A stretch of DNA of 64,000 nt from Epithemia pelagica. Lineage: Eukaryota; Bacillariophyta; Bacillariophyceae; Surirellales; Surirellaceae. The notes beneath the pieces were generated by a model. The model had not been told where the DNA came from and did not search any database. It saw nothing but the letters and a program-made list of their open reading frames with translations. Location of the stretch: the NCBI GenBank assembly GCA_946965045.2, contig OX337232.1, forward strand, positions 1,426,001 through 1,490,000. The letters are read 5' to 3'. How positions within the stretch are numbered: the stretch's first letter is position 1; each line of letters opens with the position of its first letter. Shown here piece by piece: positions 1-8,878 of the stretch. Both the position numbers and the translations under genes were made by a program.

Positions 1-1353
1 TCCCGGACACACAAAAAGCCACGCATTCCAGATGAGTCCCCATATTACGAATTGGTTCATAGAACCCGTACCTCCAGAGAACTCTGTTCCGATCAGTTCG
101 ACGATATTTTCCGTACAGATATTATCATATTCCCGTACACATCTGTGTTTTGGACTTCTGCCTTTGTTTCTGACCCGACGAGAATTTTCAGTGAAGTACA
201 GAGTGGTATTGGGAGCACAATCACTACTTCATCCCTTGTACCTCTGCCAATTTCGTGGCTCCGGATAGTGTACAAAACAGACCAGCCTGCATTGGGAAGC
301 TTTATCAAGAAAATCAACCAAGTGTGGACGGTTAATCACATCACGGGCATGAAGAATCCCAAGGTTGTTCACAGTATTCAGTTTCATGACGCTGATGACG
401 ACACTCCTTTGCTCCCTCCTGATTATTTTGGCACTAACATTTTTACAGGAGTACGTAACAGACGTCTTTTTTATCGGGCCCTATTTGAACGTTCACATTC
501 CAACAAGGTCCGATGTCGGCGTTATGTTCCTGAAGCTCTTTATCAGAATTTGCACGATTCTACAGCCTATGTACATGATCCACGTTCAAAAGAGAGAATG
601 ATTTATGCCTTTCAGACCACAATATTGGATGCAAATAAACGCCCCACAGGCCAATCAAACATTGTCGTATCTTTCTTGAAGTCTTCCAACAACTTGTACC
701 AAGACTTGTCACTAGCTTCGAACGAGGTCGTTAGAGATACAACATTATCATCACGTGGGAATGCGCGTCGAAATGCAGGTGATTATGGACAAATGAATGG
801 GTACGGTGTCATGTTTGATCGCTATAAACGGACGAACAAGTGCATTTCATTGCCCGACAACAAAAAGCTAAAAGATTATGTCAAGTCCGTATGTCTTGGA
901 GTTGCTGAATTGGCTGACCAACAATACCCAGGTGTGCGATCTCTTTTTCAGAGTTTGCGTGAGCAATCTGGCATTACGATTCCTGAGGAATTTGGTGGTG
1001 TGAATGGATTTTCTTCTAACATTGCGATTAGTGTCGATTTGGAAAATGCATCACACGTTGATGTCAACGATGCCAGTGTGTGTATTGTTACATTTGCAGA
1101 GACTACGCCACATTCCACTACAGATTGGTACTTTGTATTTCCAGATACTTTGCTCCGAGTCAATGGCCATTCGTACAATGGTCTGGTTATAAAACTTACA
1201 CATGGCATAACCATATTGTTTGACGGAAGGGTTAGGGTTTTTGCACAGACTTGTCCTCCCTTTGCATCGACTTGTTGGCTTCTTGTGACGACTTGCCTCC
1301 TTCTTGCATTGACTTGTTGGATTGTTGTAAGGACATGTCCACAGATTCTTTAA
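1..1353 (+). CDS. Partial 2-oxoglutarate/Fe(II) dioxygenase-like beta-helix protein
   Basis: The frame is open from base 1, so the 5' end lies outside the window; the first ATG inside is at 52. Counting from that ATG, the C-terminal third carries a double-stranded beta-helix pattern: H335-x-D337 (context NASHVDVND), a W-Y-F-V-F-P strand near 359-364, H384 (KLTHGI), and R393 (FDGR). This is the His-Asp-His metal triad plus 2-oxoglutarate-binding Arg of Fe(II)/2OG oxygenases, including the TET/JBP group. The N-terminal 300 residues are not recognised. Similarity to an oxygenase core stops at R393 (base 1230). The remaining 40 residues are Cys/Leu-rich, lie antisense to the repeat region of the converging gene, and are probably not native. 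The protein is therefore likely truncated at its 3' end. The family call rests on motif reading alone, and the substrate is unknown. Confidence 0.5.
   Translation, partial: SRTHKKPRIPDESPYYELVHRTRTSRELCSDQFDDIFRTDIIIFPYTSVFWTSAFVSDPTRIFSEVQSGIGSTITTSSLVPLPISWLRIVYKTDQPALGSFIKKINQVWTVNHITGMKNPKVVHSIQFHDADDDTPLLPPDYFGTNIFTGVRNRRLFYRALFERSHSNKVRCRRYVPEALYQNLHDSTAYVHDPRSKERMIYAFQTTILDANKRPTGQSNIVVSFLKSSNNLYQDLSLASNEVVRDTTLSSRGNARRNAGDYGQMNGYGVMFDRYKRTNKCISLPDNKKLKDYVKSVCLGVAELADQQYPGVRSLFQSLREQSGITIPEEFGGVNGFSSNIAISVDLENASHVDVNDASVCIVTFAETTPHSTTDWYFVFPDTLLRVNGHSYNGLVIKLTHGITILFDGRVRVFAQTCPPFASTCWLLVTTCLLLALTCWIVVRTCPQIL
1229..1240. repeat. Interstitial telomere-like motif
   Basis: GGGTTAGGGTTT lies exactly where the dioxygenase-like frame loses family similarity. 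Read on the minus strand, its CCCTAACCCT supplies the TAA stop of the converging gene. It amounts to under two TTAGGG units, so chance is possible. Confidence 0.4.
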
Positions 1354-2116
1354 ATTTGTCTACCGACTTGTCCACTTGTTGATCCAGCTTATTGAGTTGT
1401 GGCTTTGCCTTGTCCACTTTGGGCACTGTTTTGTGGACTTGTAGCATGGGTCCATCACCTTCTTTTTCCACCTCTTGGAACGAGGTTATCTTCTTTTTGT
1501 CCCCAATTCCTTGCACCCGTTTGAGTTTTTTGAGCTTCACCTCCCGAAGCATCAAAGCATTCTCTATTTTACTAGGCTTTATGTTTCCATCCAGATCCAT
1601 GGCGTCCCCATGAGGAATAACTTGTTTACATACAAGGGACAAATCGAGTGCACTCGGTTTGCATTCATCATCAGGGCACAATGTGCCTTTGGATTTCTTT
1701 TTTGCGCGTGTATTCACCACCGAAGAACGTCGTTTTGTCGAACTATGTGTAGTTCCAGTGTGTTTTGTCAAGGTGCTTGTTGCTGTTGACCTTGTAAATC
1801 GTCGACGTCCTTTGGAGCTGCTGTTCTTTGACAACTTTTCATCGTTCGTGGGTGATTCCTTGGTGGAGCGTGTAACACGTGTCGGTGATGGATCATTTTC
1901 CCGAGGATCCGATGAAGCCGAGGAAGATGAAGAAAAATGGCTATCGGATTCATCGGGTGAGTCATTTTGATTATGACGATTGGTGGCTTCTCCTGATAGC
2001 ATAGGCTTCATGATGTCGACAAATTGGCGGAATACCGCCAGGTCATTGTTGGAAAATGAGGCACTTTGCTTGTTCTTTTGGATGGTCTTTGTTTTCTTTT
2101 TGTTCACCGGCATCGT
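1232..2116 (-). CDS. Hypothetical Lys/Ser-rich protein with C-terminal short repeats
   Basis: Not recognised. From the first ATG at 2116 it encodes a basic, Ser-rich, low-complexity protein with several Lys-rich runs that could act as nuclear signals. It ends in about 60 residues of degenerate 7-11-residue repeats (NKSMQ, NKSMQRE, DKSVQ types) with a Lys/Gln/Ser/Asp pattern suggesting an amphipathic helix. The frame is open upstream to about 2305 without an ATG. That part encodes a Cys-rich stretch (HCG, CERHCGS, FCSS, SCLKR) resembling the terminal zinc fingers of some transposases, so an upstream spliced exon is possible. It converges on the dioxygenase-like gene and overlaps its last 120 bases. 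Neither function nor transposon membership can be shown. Confidence 0.4.
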   Translation of the reverse strand, partial: TMPVNKKKTKTIQKNKQSASFSNNDLAVFRQFVDIMKPMLSGEATNRHNQNDSPDESDSHFSSSSSASSDPRENDPSPTRVTRSTKESPTNDEKLSKNSSSKGRRRFTRSTATSTLTKHTGTTHSSTKRRSSVVNTRAKKKSKGTLCPDDECKPSALDLSLVCKQVIPHGDAMDLDGNIKPSKIENALMLREVKLKKLKRVQGIGDKKKITSFQEVEKEGDGPMLQVHKTVPKVDKAKPQLNKLDQQVDKSVDKFKESVDMSLQQSNKSMQEGGKSSQEANKSMQREDKSVQKP

Positions 2117-2305
2117 ATCATTCCATTCCACGTCTGAGTACCGTTTCAAACAACTCCTGGCAAAATTCCTTGAGGAACAAAATTTGCTGGTTGAGCTACC
2201 ACAGTGTCGCTCACACCACAAGCCAGCCAAGGTACCACAGTGTCTCTTGCGCCGGACAAATTTTGTATCGTCTTGATTTCTTGATAAAACAATGAAACAG
2301 TACAC

Positions 2306-3889
2306 AAGGCACGGTGGAAATTATGATGCTGGGCAAGGAGGATGGAAATTCCACAAGGATGGATTGGACAAGATTAAATTGACGCCGTCTGTTTATGTAA
2401 AGTAAGATAGTGTAAGAAAGACATCAAGAATCACAAAGACAGGTTGAGAAACATACCGAAAGAAGAATAGGACGACCTGTTGTTGTGGCTTTTGTTGTGG
2501 ATCGATCACTTGGACTTCGAACCTAAAAGAGAGGTACAATACACAGCAAGCAGTGTCACGTGTGTGTCACAGCGTGACAGATTTGGAAATTCGGGGCATA
2601 AGTAATGATGACGTGGAGAAGTGTGCATCTATTTGTAGTGAAAGGAGACATATAGATGCATTTGCGTCTATTTGTCGTCTACAAATGGAAGCAATAGTGA
2701 TTTGTCGAAAATTTGCGATCATTTGTGAGACAATGCTACTACATATGGAAACAAAAATTCCGACAAATAGAGCATGAGATAACGGGACTCACTCGCTGTA
2801 TTTAGATTGTCGGGGAAAAAATGAGGGTTGGGGACAAAAATCGTGACGATGGTGGGAAAATCTTGTGACAGCGTATTTGGGATAAACTCATTGGAAAAGA
2901 CGACGAAAAGCAACATCATAGCGACAGGGTTGGGTTACGCTATAACAGTACCAAATCCGGTACCTCACCATTGTCATTTGTTCATGAAATAGGACATTGA
3001 ACATAAGGAAGCAGTGTGACAAGAATATAGAACTGAAACGCTAGATAGTAAAAAACCGATGATGTTTGTAACGCTAGGAAACCCAGTGGGTTTTTTGAAA
3101 AAAATGCTCCAAATGTTTTTTGCTCCAAATGTTGAGTAACAGATCCCCCAAAACAATCGTTGTTCGTTGTTGTTACATTTTGTCACGAGGGAAGCACCAC
3201 TCACCACTCACCATCACTCATAACTCATAACTCATCACCGTCTCTTGAAAGCACACAAAGAGTAGATTCCCTGATCCCCGACAACGACACCTTTGTTTGA
3301 ACTGGATGCATTATCATACCCGTGATGTTACGCTCCTACAAACTTGTTGAACTTTCTATGAATACGAACCTCACAACAACTCAAAGGCTCCCTCCCGTGT
3401 TCTTCCAGCGATTTGCCCCTTCGATTCACTGTTCTTAACTCGAGTGGCCATTGTAATTTGAAATCCTCAAAGTTCATTGAATTATGCCTGTGTCCTATTT
3501 GTTTGGTAGGAGATTCTGCTTTACATAGCTCCTAGCTAGTTGACTTATGAGCTGACTTGTTCCATCTCATCGAACTGCTTCAAAAACCACCAAAGACCTA
3601 GCTTGTACTTTGACATGACAGTGTCTGACAAAAACATTTCTTTTACAAGATACTCCTAAGAGAAAATCTGTCCCTCTGTTACTTGCTCTTCTCCTTTTTC
3701 ACCTGTGTTGTACTCCTAAATGGATACAGTTCCACCTCTCTCCAACAGGGTAGGTAAGAAGGACAGCTACTCCTGGAGTCTCTAGAAATCGCCGAGAGTT
3801 TGCTTTGTTTGGAGGCTGGCACAGACCTAGCATGGCATGAGAAAGATTCAAAGCAAAAAACTACGCAAACAAGCAATGCCTTAAGGAAT
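2306..3889. other. Intergenic, no supported gene
   Basis: AT-rich. Between about 2550 and 2780 are scattered imperfect copies and inverted copies of CATCTATTTGT/ACAAATGG-like words. No long reading frame has coding character. A minus-strand segment near 2466-2522 is bounded by TTTTAG and GTATGT and could be an exon of the gene at 1232-2116, but no frame joins convincingly. Confidence 0.5.
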
Positions 3890-3991
3890 TTCTATGTGAA
3901 AGTGGATGACCTGAAATCATACAAGGAGAAGTATGGAAACTGCAATGTCCCGCAAATCTTTCATGACAACCAGGCTTTGGCTATCAGGTAG
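3890..3991 (+). pseudogene. Relic of a helicase-associated (HA) domain
   Basis: The short frame contains LKSYKEKYGNCNVPQIF followed by a Leu-Ala-Ile-Arg end. This matches the middle of the helicase-associated repeat (consensus: aromatic, Leu, Tyr-Lys-x2-x-Gly-x-Cys-x-Val-Pro), which is common in stramenopile proteins. About 34 residues remain. The frame ends at TAG directly after the Arg, where AG|GTAGCT could also be a splice donor. No flanking HA repeats were found, so it is read as a gene fragment. Confidence 0.5.
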
Positions 3992-4694
3992 CTCTAGCTT
4001 GCTAGGGAGGGGGAGTTTGTATCCCGTGGGACTAACTCCGGCCAGTCAGTATCTCTTATTAGAGAGCTCCTTCTGACTTTATAGGGGGAAGTCGCAGAAG
4101 AGGAGGGGAAAGAAAGGAAGAGAAAAAAGAAGAAGAAGAAGGAAAAAAGAAAAAAGAGGAAGAATTAGTGGTAAGATTCCCTTTGCTACGAACGTGCGAT
4201 TGCCACCATCATATTATGATCTCATTGGTTGGTCCATTTGTCACTGCTTCTGGTCTGTGTGGGATGTGTGGTGACTACGTGTTGCTCCAATGTCCCGGTA
4301 AAGGGGGATTTGGCAGTTCCCTACGGTCATTCTACGTATTTGGCTACGGTAAGTGCTGACACCGTGTGTCTTTTACCTATACAAAACATCGTCAGCCTCA
4401 CATATGCCTTTGATCTCTGCTTGTATTGCCTGTGCGAAGATATTGGCATACATTGTTTCCAGTATATCGCGCAATCATAGCTACGGCATGGACGAGAAGT
4501 TTTGCACAGTTTTTGTTAGTTCATTATTTTCTGATCGATGGTTTTCTCACTACTGTTGTTGTTGTTGTCGTTGTTGTTGTTATATCTCTTGAATCTTTGT
4601 GTTAAAGTGTCTGGCCTCCATGGTAAGTCGCGACTGTTGGCTGTTGATGCTGTGTTGATTTTTGCTGCTCTCTAACCGATGTTGTTGTTGTGTT
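3992..4694. other. Intergenic with polypurine tract
   Basis: Contains an uninterrupted 69-bp purine run at 4096-4164, then AT/GT-rich DNA. A plus-strand intron-like segment (ATG|GTAAGT at 4619-4627 to GTTTTAAG near 4700) abuts the 3' end of the transposase gene. No coding frame is supported. The 3' boundary of the transposon should lie here, but I could not define it. Confidence 0.45.
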
Positions 4695-7600
4695 TTAAGG
4701 GTACGATGCATTACTGGGATGGTTGGAACAAGATTTGTCATGGGGTGGGATGCCCCGACGATTGGGCCTCCGCCAATACTGAATATTGCGGATGCAACAA
4801 TTTTGAGTCGGTTGTGGATGTGTTGGTTGTTGATGGACCGGTTGGCAACCAAGGTACGACGAGTAATACGCCACTTGCTGCAGCAGCTGTTGCTGAAAGT
4901 GATGAACACTAGCAAGCGGCGTATTTGGCGGAAGCAATGGTGGAAGTGATGGCATTTGTGGTTGTGGCATGGTGATTGGTCTGGGGGCCGGTTGTATTGC
5001 TGTTCTTGGTGGCGATTTGGGAGCAGGTTGCTGTTGTGTTTGTGGTGGTGGTCGTTGTGGTCGTGTTGGAGAAGACTGTTGCACTGTTGGAGCTGGTGGT
5101 GGCGGCAGCTCTTCCTCTTCATCACTCAACATTGGATCATCGTCATCTTCTTGGTTTGCTTCGTCTTGGTGCTCTTCTTTTTCCTCAACTTGTTGCTCTT
5201 TTTCATTTTCTCGTGATTGTTCTGTATCTTGTTGTTCCAGTGTCTCGCTTGTTTGCATTGTTTCTTCATCTTGCATATTGCGCTGAGCCTCACATTTCTC
5301 ACAGGGACAGAAGTCATGCTGTTGGACCGAGATGTTCCAGACCTCGTTGAGCTGCTCATAAACTTGCAAGTACTCAGAAAAAAAGCGTTCACCATTGTCT
5401 TGCGGTAAGTGCTCGACGTCATCAAACAACTTGGATGCGCCGCATCGAACGGCCAACTTGTTGATAAAGGCAAGTTGCTGGTGGTTCCAATGACTCACCA
5501 CTGTTTCCCACGCCGCAGGCATTTTCTTGTTGCGTTGTTCCGTTGTCTTCGACACAAAGCGCAGCTTGTGTTGAATCTGACGGTTGTACCGCGCCGTTCC
5601 GCACAAGTTCAAGCCGTCCGAGAGTTTTTCATTTGTGCCCCCATTACTGAAATGGGCCAAGTTGTTGTGCCATGACTCCAATTTGGATTCCCCTCGGTAA
5701 GAGACCCATTCGGACAATTGATGGCTTGATTTTGGGTGTGGTTTGATCTCACGATACATGTCTTCGATTGGAATCGGATCTGCGAGAAACTCTGCCTTTT
5801 TTTTACAGTTTTCGATTGCTGAGTGTGTATCTTGTGTGAACAGTGGTTGTTGTGTCTTGTGATTGAGCCTTCCTCGTGCCGGTGGCCCACTGTCACTTCT
5901 ACTTCTCACTTTATATTTTATCTTCCACTCCTCCAGGCGCATCACGATTGTTTGGAACGCGCGGATGATTTTCCGTAAGTACTTGCCGTATCTTTCGCGA
6001 AAAACCTTGGTCTGTCTCATTTCTGCTATTTGCTTGTCATTATATTTCTTGCCTCCAAGGGTGCCATTCTTCAGGGCCGTGATGACTTTGTGGAAGTCAC
6101 CATCGTGATACTCGTAGATGCAATCCAACAATTCGCGCAACGCGTCACCAAAGTCCATGTGTTTATGGCGCAGGGTCTTTATAATTCTCTGGAGGAAATG
6201 AAAGAGTCCCAGTCTTGGGACTACATCTTCACCCAACAATCCAACCCAATAATCGCTCTTGTGGGGGAATGTGTCGGAATAGATGACGCTCGGGTTAAAA
6301 TTTCCACGGCTGCAGAGTTGTTGGGCAGCATGGGAGAAGGTCTTGGTTTCCAAGTTTGGAACCAAGATTGCACATGCAATCTCGCCTACTTCATTGGCAG
6401 CATCCCATACAGCTTCTGCCTTGAGCCTCTTGGGATAGTTCTTGACTGCTTGGAAGGTGTGGTCTTGGGCAAAACTTGTTTGGCAGCCCACTGCTTGGAT
6501 TTCCCTGGTGTGCCTCTCATAGTCACTTGTTCTCCAGGGATTGAGTCTGGATCTTGATGCCTCGTGGTAGGCCTGTCTGATTGTCTCACCAAGAGGAGGA
6601 TACCTGGTGAGCCACTCTCCATCTTTCGCTGGATACTCTTGCCCTTGCTGATGTGTTGCATCGCAGAAGGAGTAATAGTTAGTTGTTCTATTCCTATAAT
6701 CCCTGTTGATTGCAGCATACAATAGTCCACTACAGTGGTCACCATTGCCATAGGTAAGCATCTCCTCCTCCAACACTGTTGTTGTTGTAATGTCGAAGTG
6801 CTGGGCACCTCGAGCCCACTTTGCTTCGACCGGATACCATTTCGCAAAATGTGGAGGCAACAAATTGAGAAGCGCTCCGTCGTTGCCGGCATGCGTGGTA
6901 TTGCACTCCTTGCAATGGTAGTGCATGACAAGGGCGTAAGACGGTGCGCCATCAAGACCAAAAATGGGGAATAGACTTTTGCTCCTGGAAAGGTTGGTCC
7001 GCTCGCGTTGTAGTGTACAGTTGTTACACTTTGGACACTTTAGCCCAATTTTCTGAAACTCCACCGGCATAAACAGCTCCCAGTCAACAATGTACAAACG
7101 TCGCCCTACAATTGACTCCCACAGGGCATTTTTGTTGTTTCGCACGTCGGGTACAGTCAAACACATGTCGCGCATGAACGGCTTAAGTGACCGCACGTCG
7201 CGCTTCCGTTCCAAACAAGTTTCGGCGATAGTCTTGGCAAGCGCGTACATTGTTTTCGGACACATGATCGACTCGTCTTGTTCTATCTCCTTGTATTTAG
7301 CCAGTACCGATTGCATAAATACATACTCATCCGACCCAACGGCCGACGTCACCTGATTATTGATCAGGCAGTCCGTGCGCGCAATACAGTTGCGCTTCCC
7401 CTTTCGAACCCTGGAAAGTTTCCAATCGTCCTCTGTCACGGTCGTTGCTTCATTTGAAGCTTCCGAGACAGGTTTATTGTTGAGACGAAAGAAGAGGTTG
7501 AAATCTTCTTGCCTCATGATGATTGGATGGTAAGTCACTTCCTTGTTGGCCTCTTTCTTCAGTCGTTCCTCCTCCTTCATGGCCTCTACCAAGTGGTCTG

Positions 7601-8138
7601 GTATGCCCCTGGTCTTTGTGTTCTTCGGGCAGAAGACGTGATGGGGGCGCTTGGGAGGCTTGGTCCCAAGCCTTTTGGAACTGCAGATGGTGCAGTCCCT
7701 GTCCGGCTCAAAGGCCTTTTTCTTCTCAAGCGTGAGCTGCCTCAACTGCTTTGCCTCTTGTTGCTTCCTCTTCTTGTTGCTTCTCTGTTGTGCTAACAAC
7801 TTTGCCCTTTTTGTTTGGTTGTTTCGTCGTTGACTCTGCCCACCCATCTCTTGCTCCTTGCTGAGCTTTTTGTATGGGTTCACCACCAAGGGTGCTGGTG
7901 GTGGTGGAGGAGAGTCATTCTCCTCAGGGACAGTCATCGTGGTTGGGTCCATTGTCGCTCCAGAAACATCGACACCATTGTCCATGTCCTGGGGCACGGC
8001 AACCACGACTGGCCTCATTGGCACGGAATCGTGTTGGAGACGAAATCCCTGTCGTTTCGGCTGTTTTTGTGGGGAAGTCGGCAAGATTCCGTGGCTTTTT
8101 GCGCATGGCGTGCGATGTCTACTGGTAAGAGAAGACAT
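4695..8138 (-). CDS. DDE transposase-like protein with terminal zinc knuckles (copy 1)
   Basis: An intact 1147-codon frame. The N-terminal third has a basic/Gln-rich segment, then a zinc knuckle CxxC (149-152)...HHxxC (166-170). A zinc ribbon follows (CPKC at 368-371 and CKEC at 409-412), like the region annotated DUF6729 in other eukaryotic transposon proteins. An RNase H-like core has acidic positions in QDHTF (D559), IYSD (D622) and a third in KLESWH, with LFHFLQR between. The C-terminus is acidic and Pro/Gln-rich and ends with a second CC...HxxxC knuckle. It is about 50% similar along its length to copy 2, which shows that all these parts are conserved. Catalytic assignments are inferred from conservation and context. 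The gene is intron-free and shows no frameshift, so it may be active. Confidence 0.7.
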   Translation of the reverse strand: MSSLTSRHRTPCAKSHGILPTSPQKQPKRQGFRLQHDSVPMRPVVVAVPQDMDNGVDVSGATMDPTTMTVPEENDSPPPPPAPLVVNPYKKLSKEQEMGGQSQRRNNQTKRAKLLAQQRSNKKRKQQEAKQLRQLTLEKKKAFEPDRDCTICSSKRLGTKPPKRPHHVFCPKNTKTRGIPDHLVEAMKEEERLKKEANKEVTYHPIIMRQEDFNLFFRLNNKPVSEASNEATTVTEDDWKLSRVRKGKRNCIARTDCLINNQVTSAVGSDEYVFMQSVLAKYKEIEQDESIMCPKTMYALAKTIAETCLERKRDVRSLKPFMRDMCLTVPDVRNNKNALWESIVGRRLYIVDWELFMPVEFQKIGLKCPKCNNCTLQRERTNLSRSKSLFPIFGLDGAPSYALVMHYHCKECNTTHAGNDGALLNLLPPHFAKWYPVEAKWARGAQHFDITTTTVLEEEMLTYGNGDHCSGLLYAAINRDYRNRTTNYYSFCDATHQQGQEYPAKDGEWLTRYPPLGETIRQAYHEASRSRLNPWRTSDYERHTREIQAVGCQTSFAQDHTFQAVKNYPKRLKAEAVWDAANEVGEIACAILVPNLETKTFSHAAQQLCSRGNFNPSVIYSDTFPHKSDYWVGLLGEDVVPRLGLFHFLQRIIKTLRHKHMDFGDALRELLDCIYEYHDGDFHKVITALKNGTLGGKKYNDKQIAEMRQTKVFRERYGKYLRKIIRAFQTIVMRLEEWKIKYKVRSRSDSGPPARGRLNHKTQQPLFTQDTHSAIENCKKKAEFLADPIPIEDMYREIKPHPKSSHQLSEWVSYRGESKLESWHNNLAHFSNGGTNEKLSDGLNLCGTARYNRQIQHKLRFVSKTTEQRNKKMPAAWETVVSHWNHQQLAFINKLAVRCGASKLFDDVEHLPQDNGERFFSEYLQVYEQLNEVWNISVQQHDFCPCEKCEAQRNMQDEETMQTSETLEQQDTEQSRENEKEQQVEEKEEHQDEANQEDDDDPMLSDEEEELPPPPAPTVQQSSPTRPQRPPPQTQQQPAPKSPPRTAIQPAPRPITMPQPQMPSLPPLLPPNTPLASVHHFQQQLLQQVAYYSSYLGCQPVHQQPTHPQPTQNCCIRNIQYWRRPNRRGIPPHDKSCSNHPSNASYP

Positions 8139-8194
8139 GTCTTGTGTGAGTTTTCGTTAAGTATTTTGATGTCTTGTCTATGTCTTGTGAGTTT

Positions 8195-8219
8195 TCTAAC
8201 CCAATCATATTTCTGCCTT
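8195..8219 (-). promoter_or_regulatory. Conserved upstream motif of the transposase genes, copy 1
   Basis: On the plus strand it reads TCTAACCCAATCATATT, one variable base, then CTGCCTT. The same 25 bp occurs once more, at 18710-18734, at a similar distance upstream of copy 2. Flanking DNA has diverged, so this block is likely a promoter core or part of a terminal sequence. It contains a CCAAT word. Confidence 0.5.
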
Positions 8220-8230
8220 CTATTTCGTGA

Positions 8231-8256
8231 GCCCCCCGGCTGAAAATGGGGGGGGC
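8231..8256. repeat. G:C hairpin
   Basis: GCCCCCC pairs with GGGGGGC across a 12-base loop, giving a 7-bp all-G:C stem beside a purine tract. It may mark a transposon end or only low complexity. Confidence 0.4.
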
Positions 8257-8878
8257 CAAGGTAGAAGAGAGAAGGGAAAAAGGGGAGGGAAAAAAAGAGG
8301 AAGAAAAAAGGAAGAGATTCCCAACGTTCAAAATGGTAAGATTCCATCGTTTTCTGCATCCTAGTCGGTTTCACTCTTATTGGCTGAATTACCATGTCTT
8401 GTCTAACCCTTGCATCTGGTTTAACTCTCTGTCATGAGGGGCGAAGGCACCTCCCCTTCAATCACCATAAATGATTTTGGTCTTAGTTCAGAAATTTCTG
8501 TGCTTACATTAGTGGTCAACGCTTGACGAACGTACAAGACGTCTGTCCATGGTAAGCTTCATGTGTGCTCTGTACGTCGATCGTTGACACAAAAATCTAC
8601 CGAAAGATCGCTCTCATAATTTTTGAACAGGCATGTTTCTAACTCATTCTTCATCTTATGTTTTAGTTCTTCTTATTTCAGGTATACGGGTCGTCTCATC
8701 CTAATGGTTTTGTGTCTTTTTCTTCTTTGTGGTGTGGTGCATGGGTTTGGTGTGATGGATTTCTTGGTTTTCCTTTTTGTGCTTGAGCCACATCCGCCAT
8801 GATATTTCAGTGATGTGGCTGGATCCTCCTTCCTGCCAGCAACGGCAAAATGGACAAGCCATTGCCATGGACAATCCG

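Larger units (their letters stand above)
8139..8878. other. Spacer between the two transposase copies
   Basis: The right part of copy 1 carries the shared promoter motif (8195-8219), a G:C hairpin (8231-8256) and a 55-bp purine tract (8263-8317). Further on, an imperfect inverted repeat (GTCAACG near 8515 against CGTTGAC near 8584) flanks CCATGGTAAGC. A plus-strand intron-like span (GTAAGC at 8551 to TGAACAG near 8630) encodes nothing recognisable. Either or both element ends must lie here, but no clean terminal inverted repeat was found. Confidence 0.45.

Noticed and set aside
4956-5350. Plus-strand Gly/Val/Cys-rich frames over the 3' part of transposase copy 1
   Set aside because: Antisense to the Gln/Pro/Glu-rich C-terminal region; composition follows from codon reversal.
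4096-8340. Polypurine tracts followed by GGTAAGATTCC at both 4096-4180 and 8263-8345, as possible terminal direct repeats of transposase copy 1
   Set aside because: Beyond the purine run and an 11-mer the flanks do not align, and no target duplication or inverted repeat was found; low complexity explains most of it.
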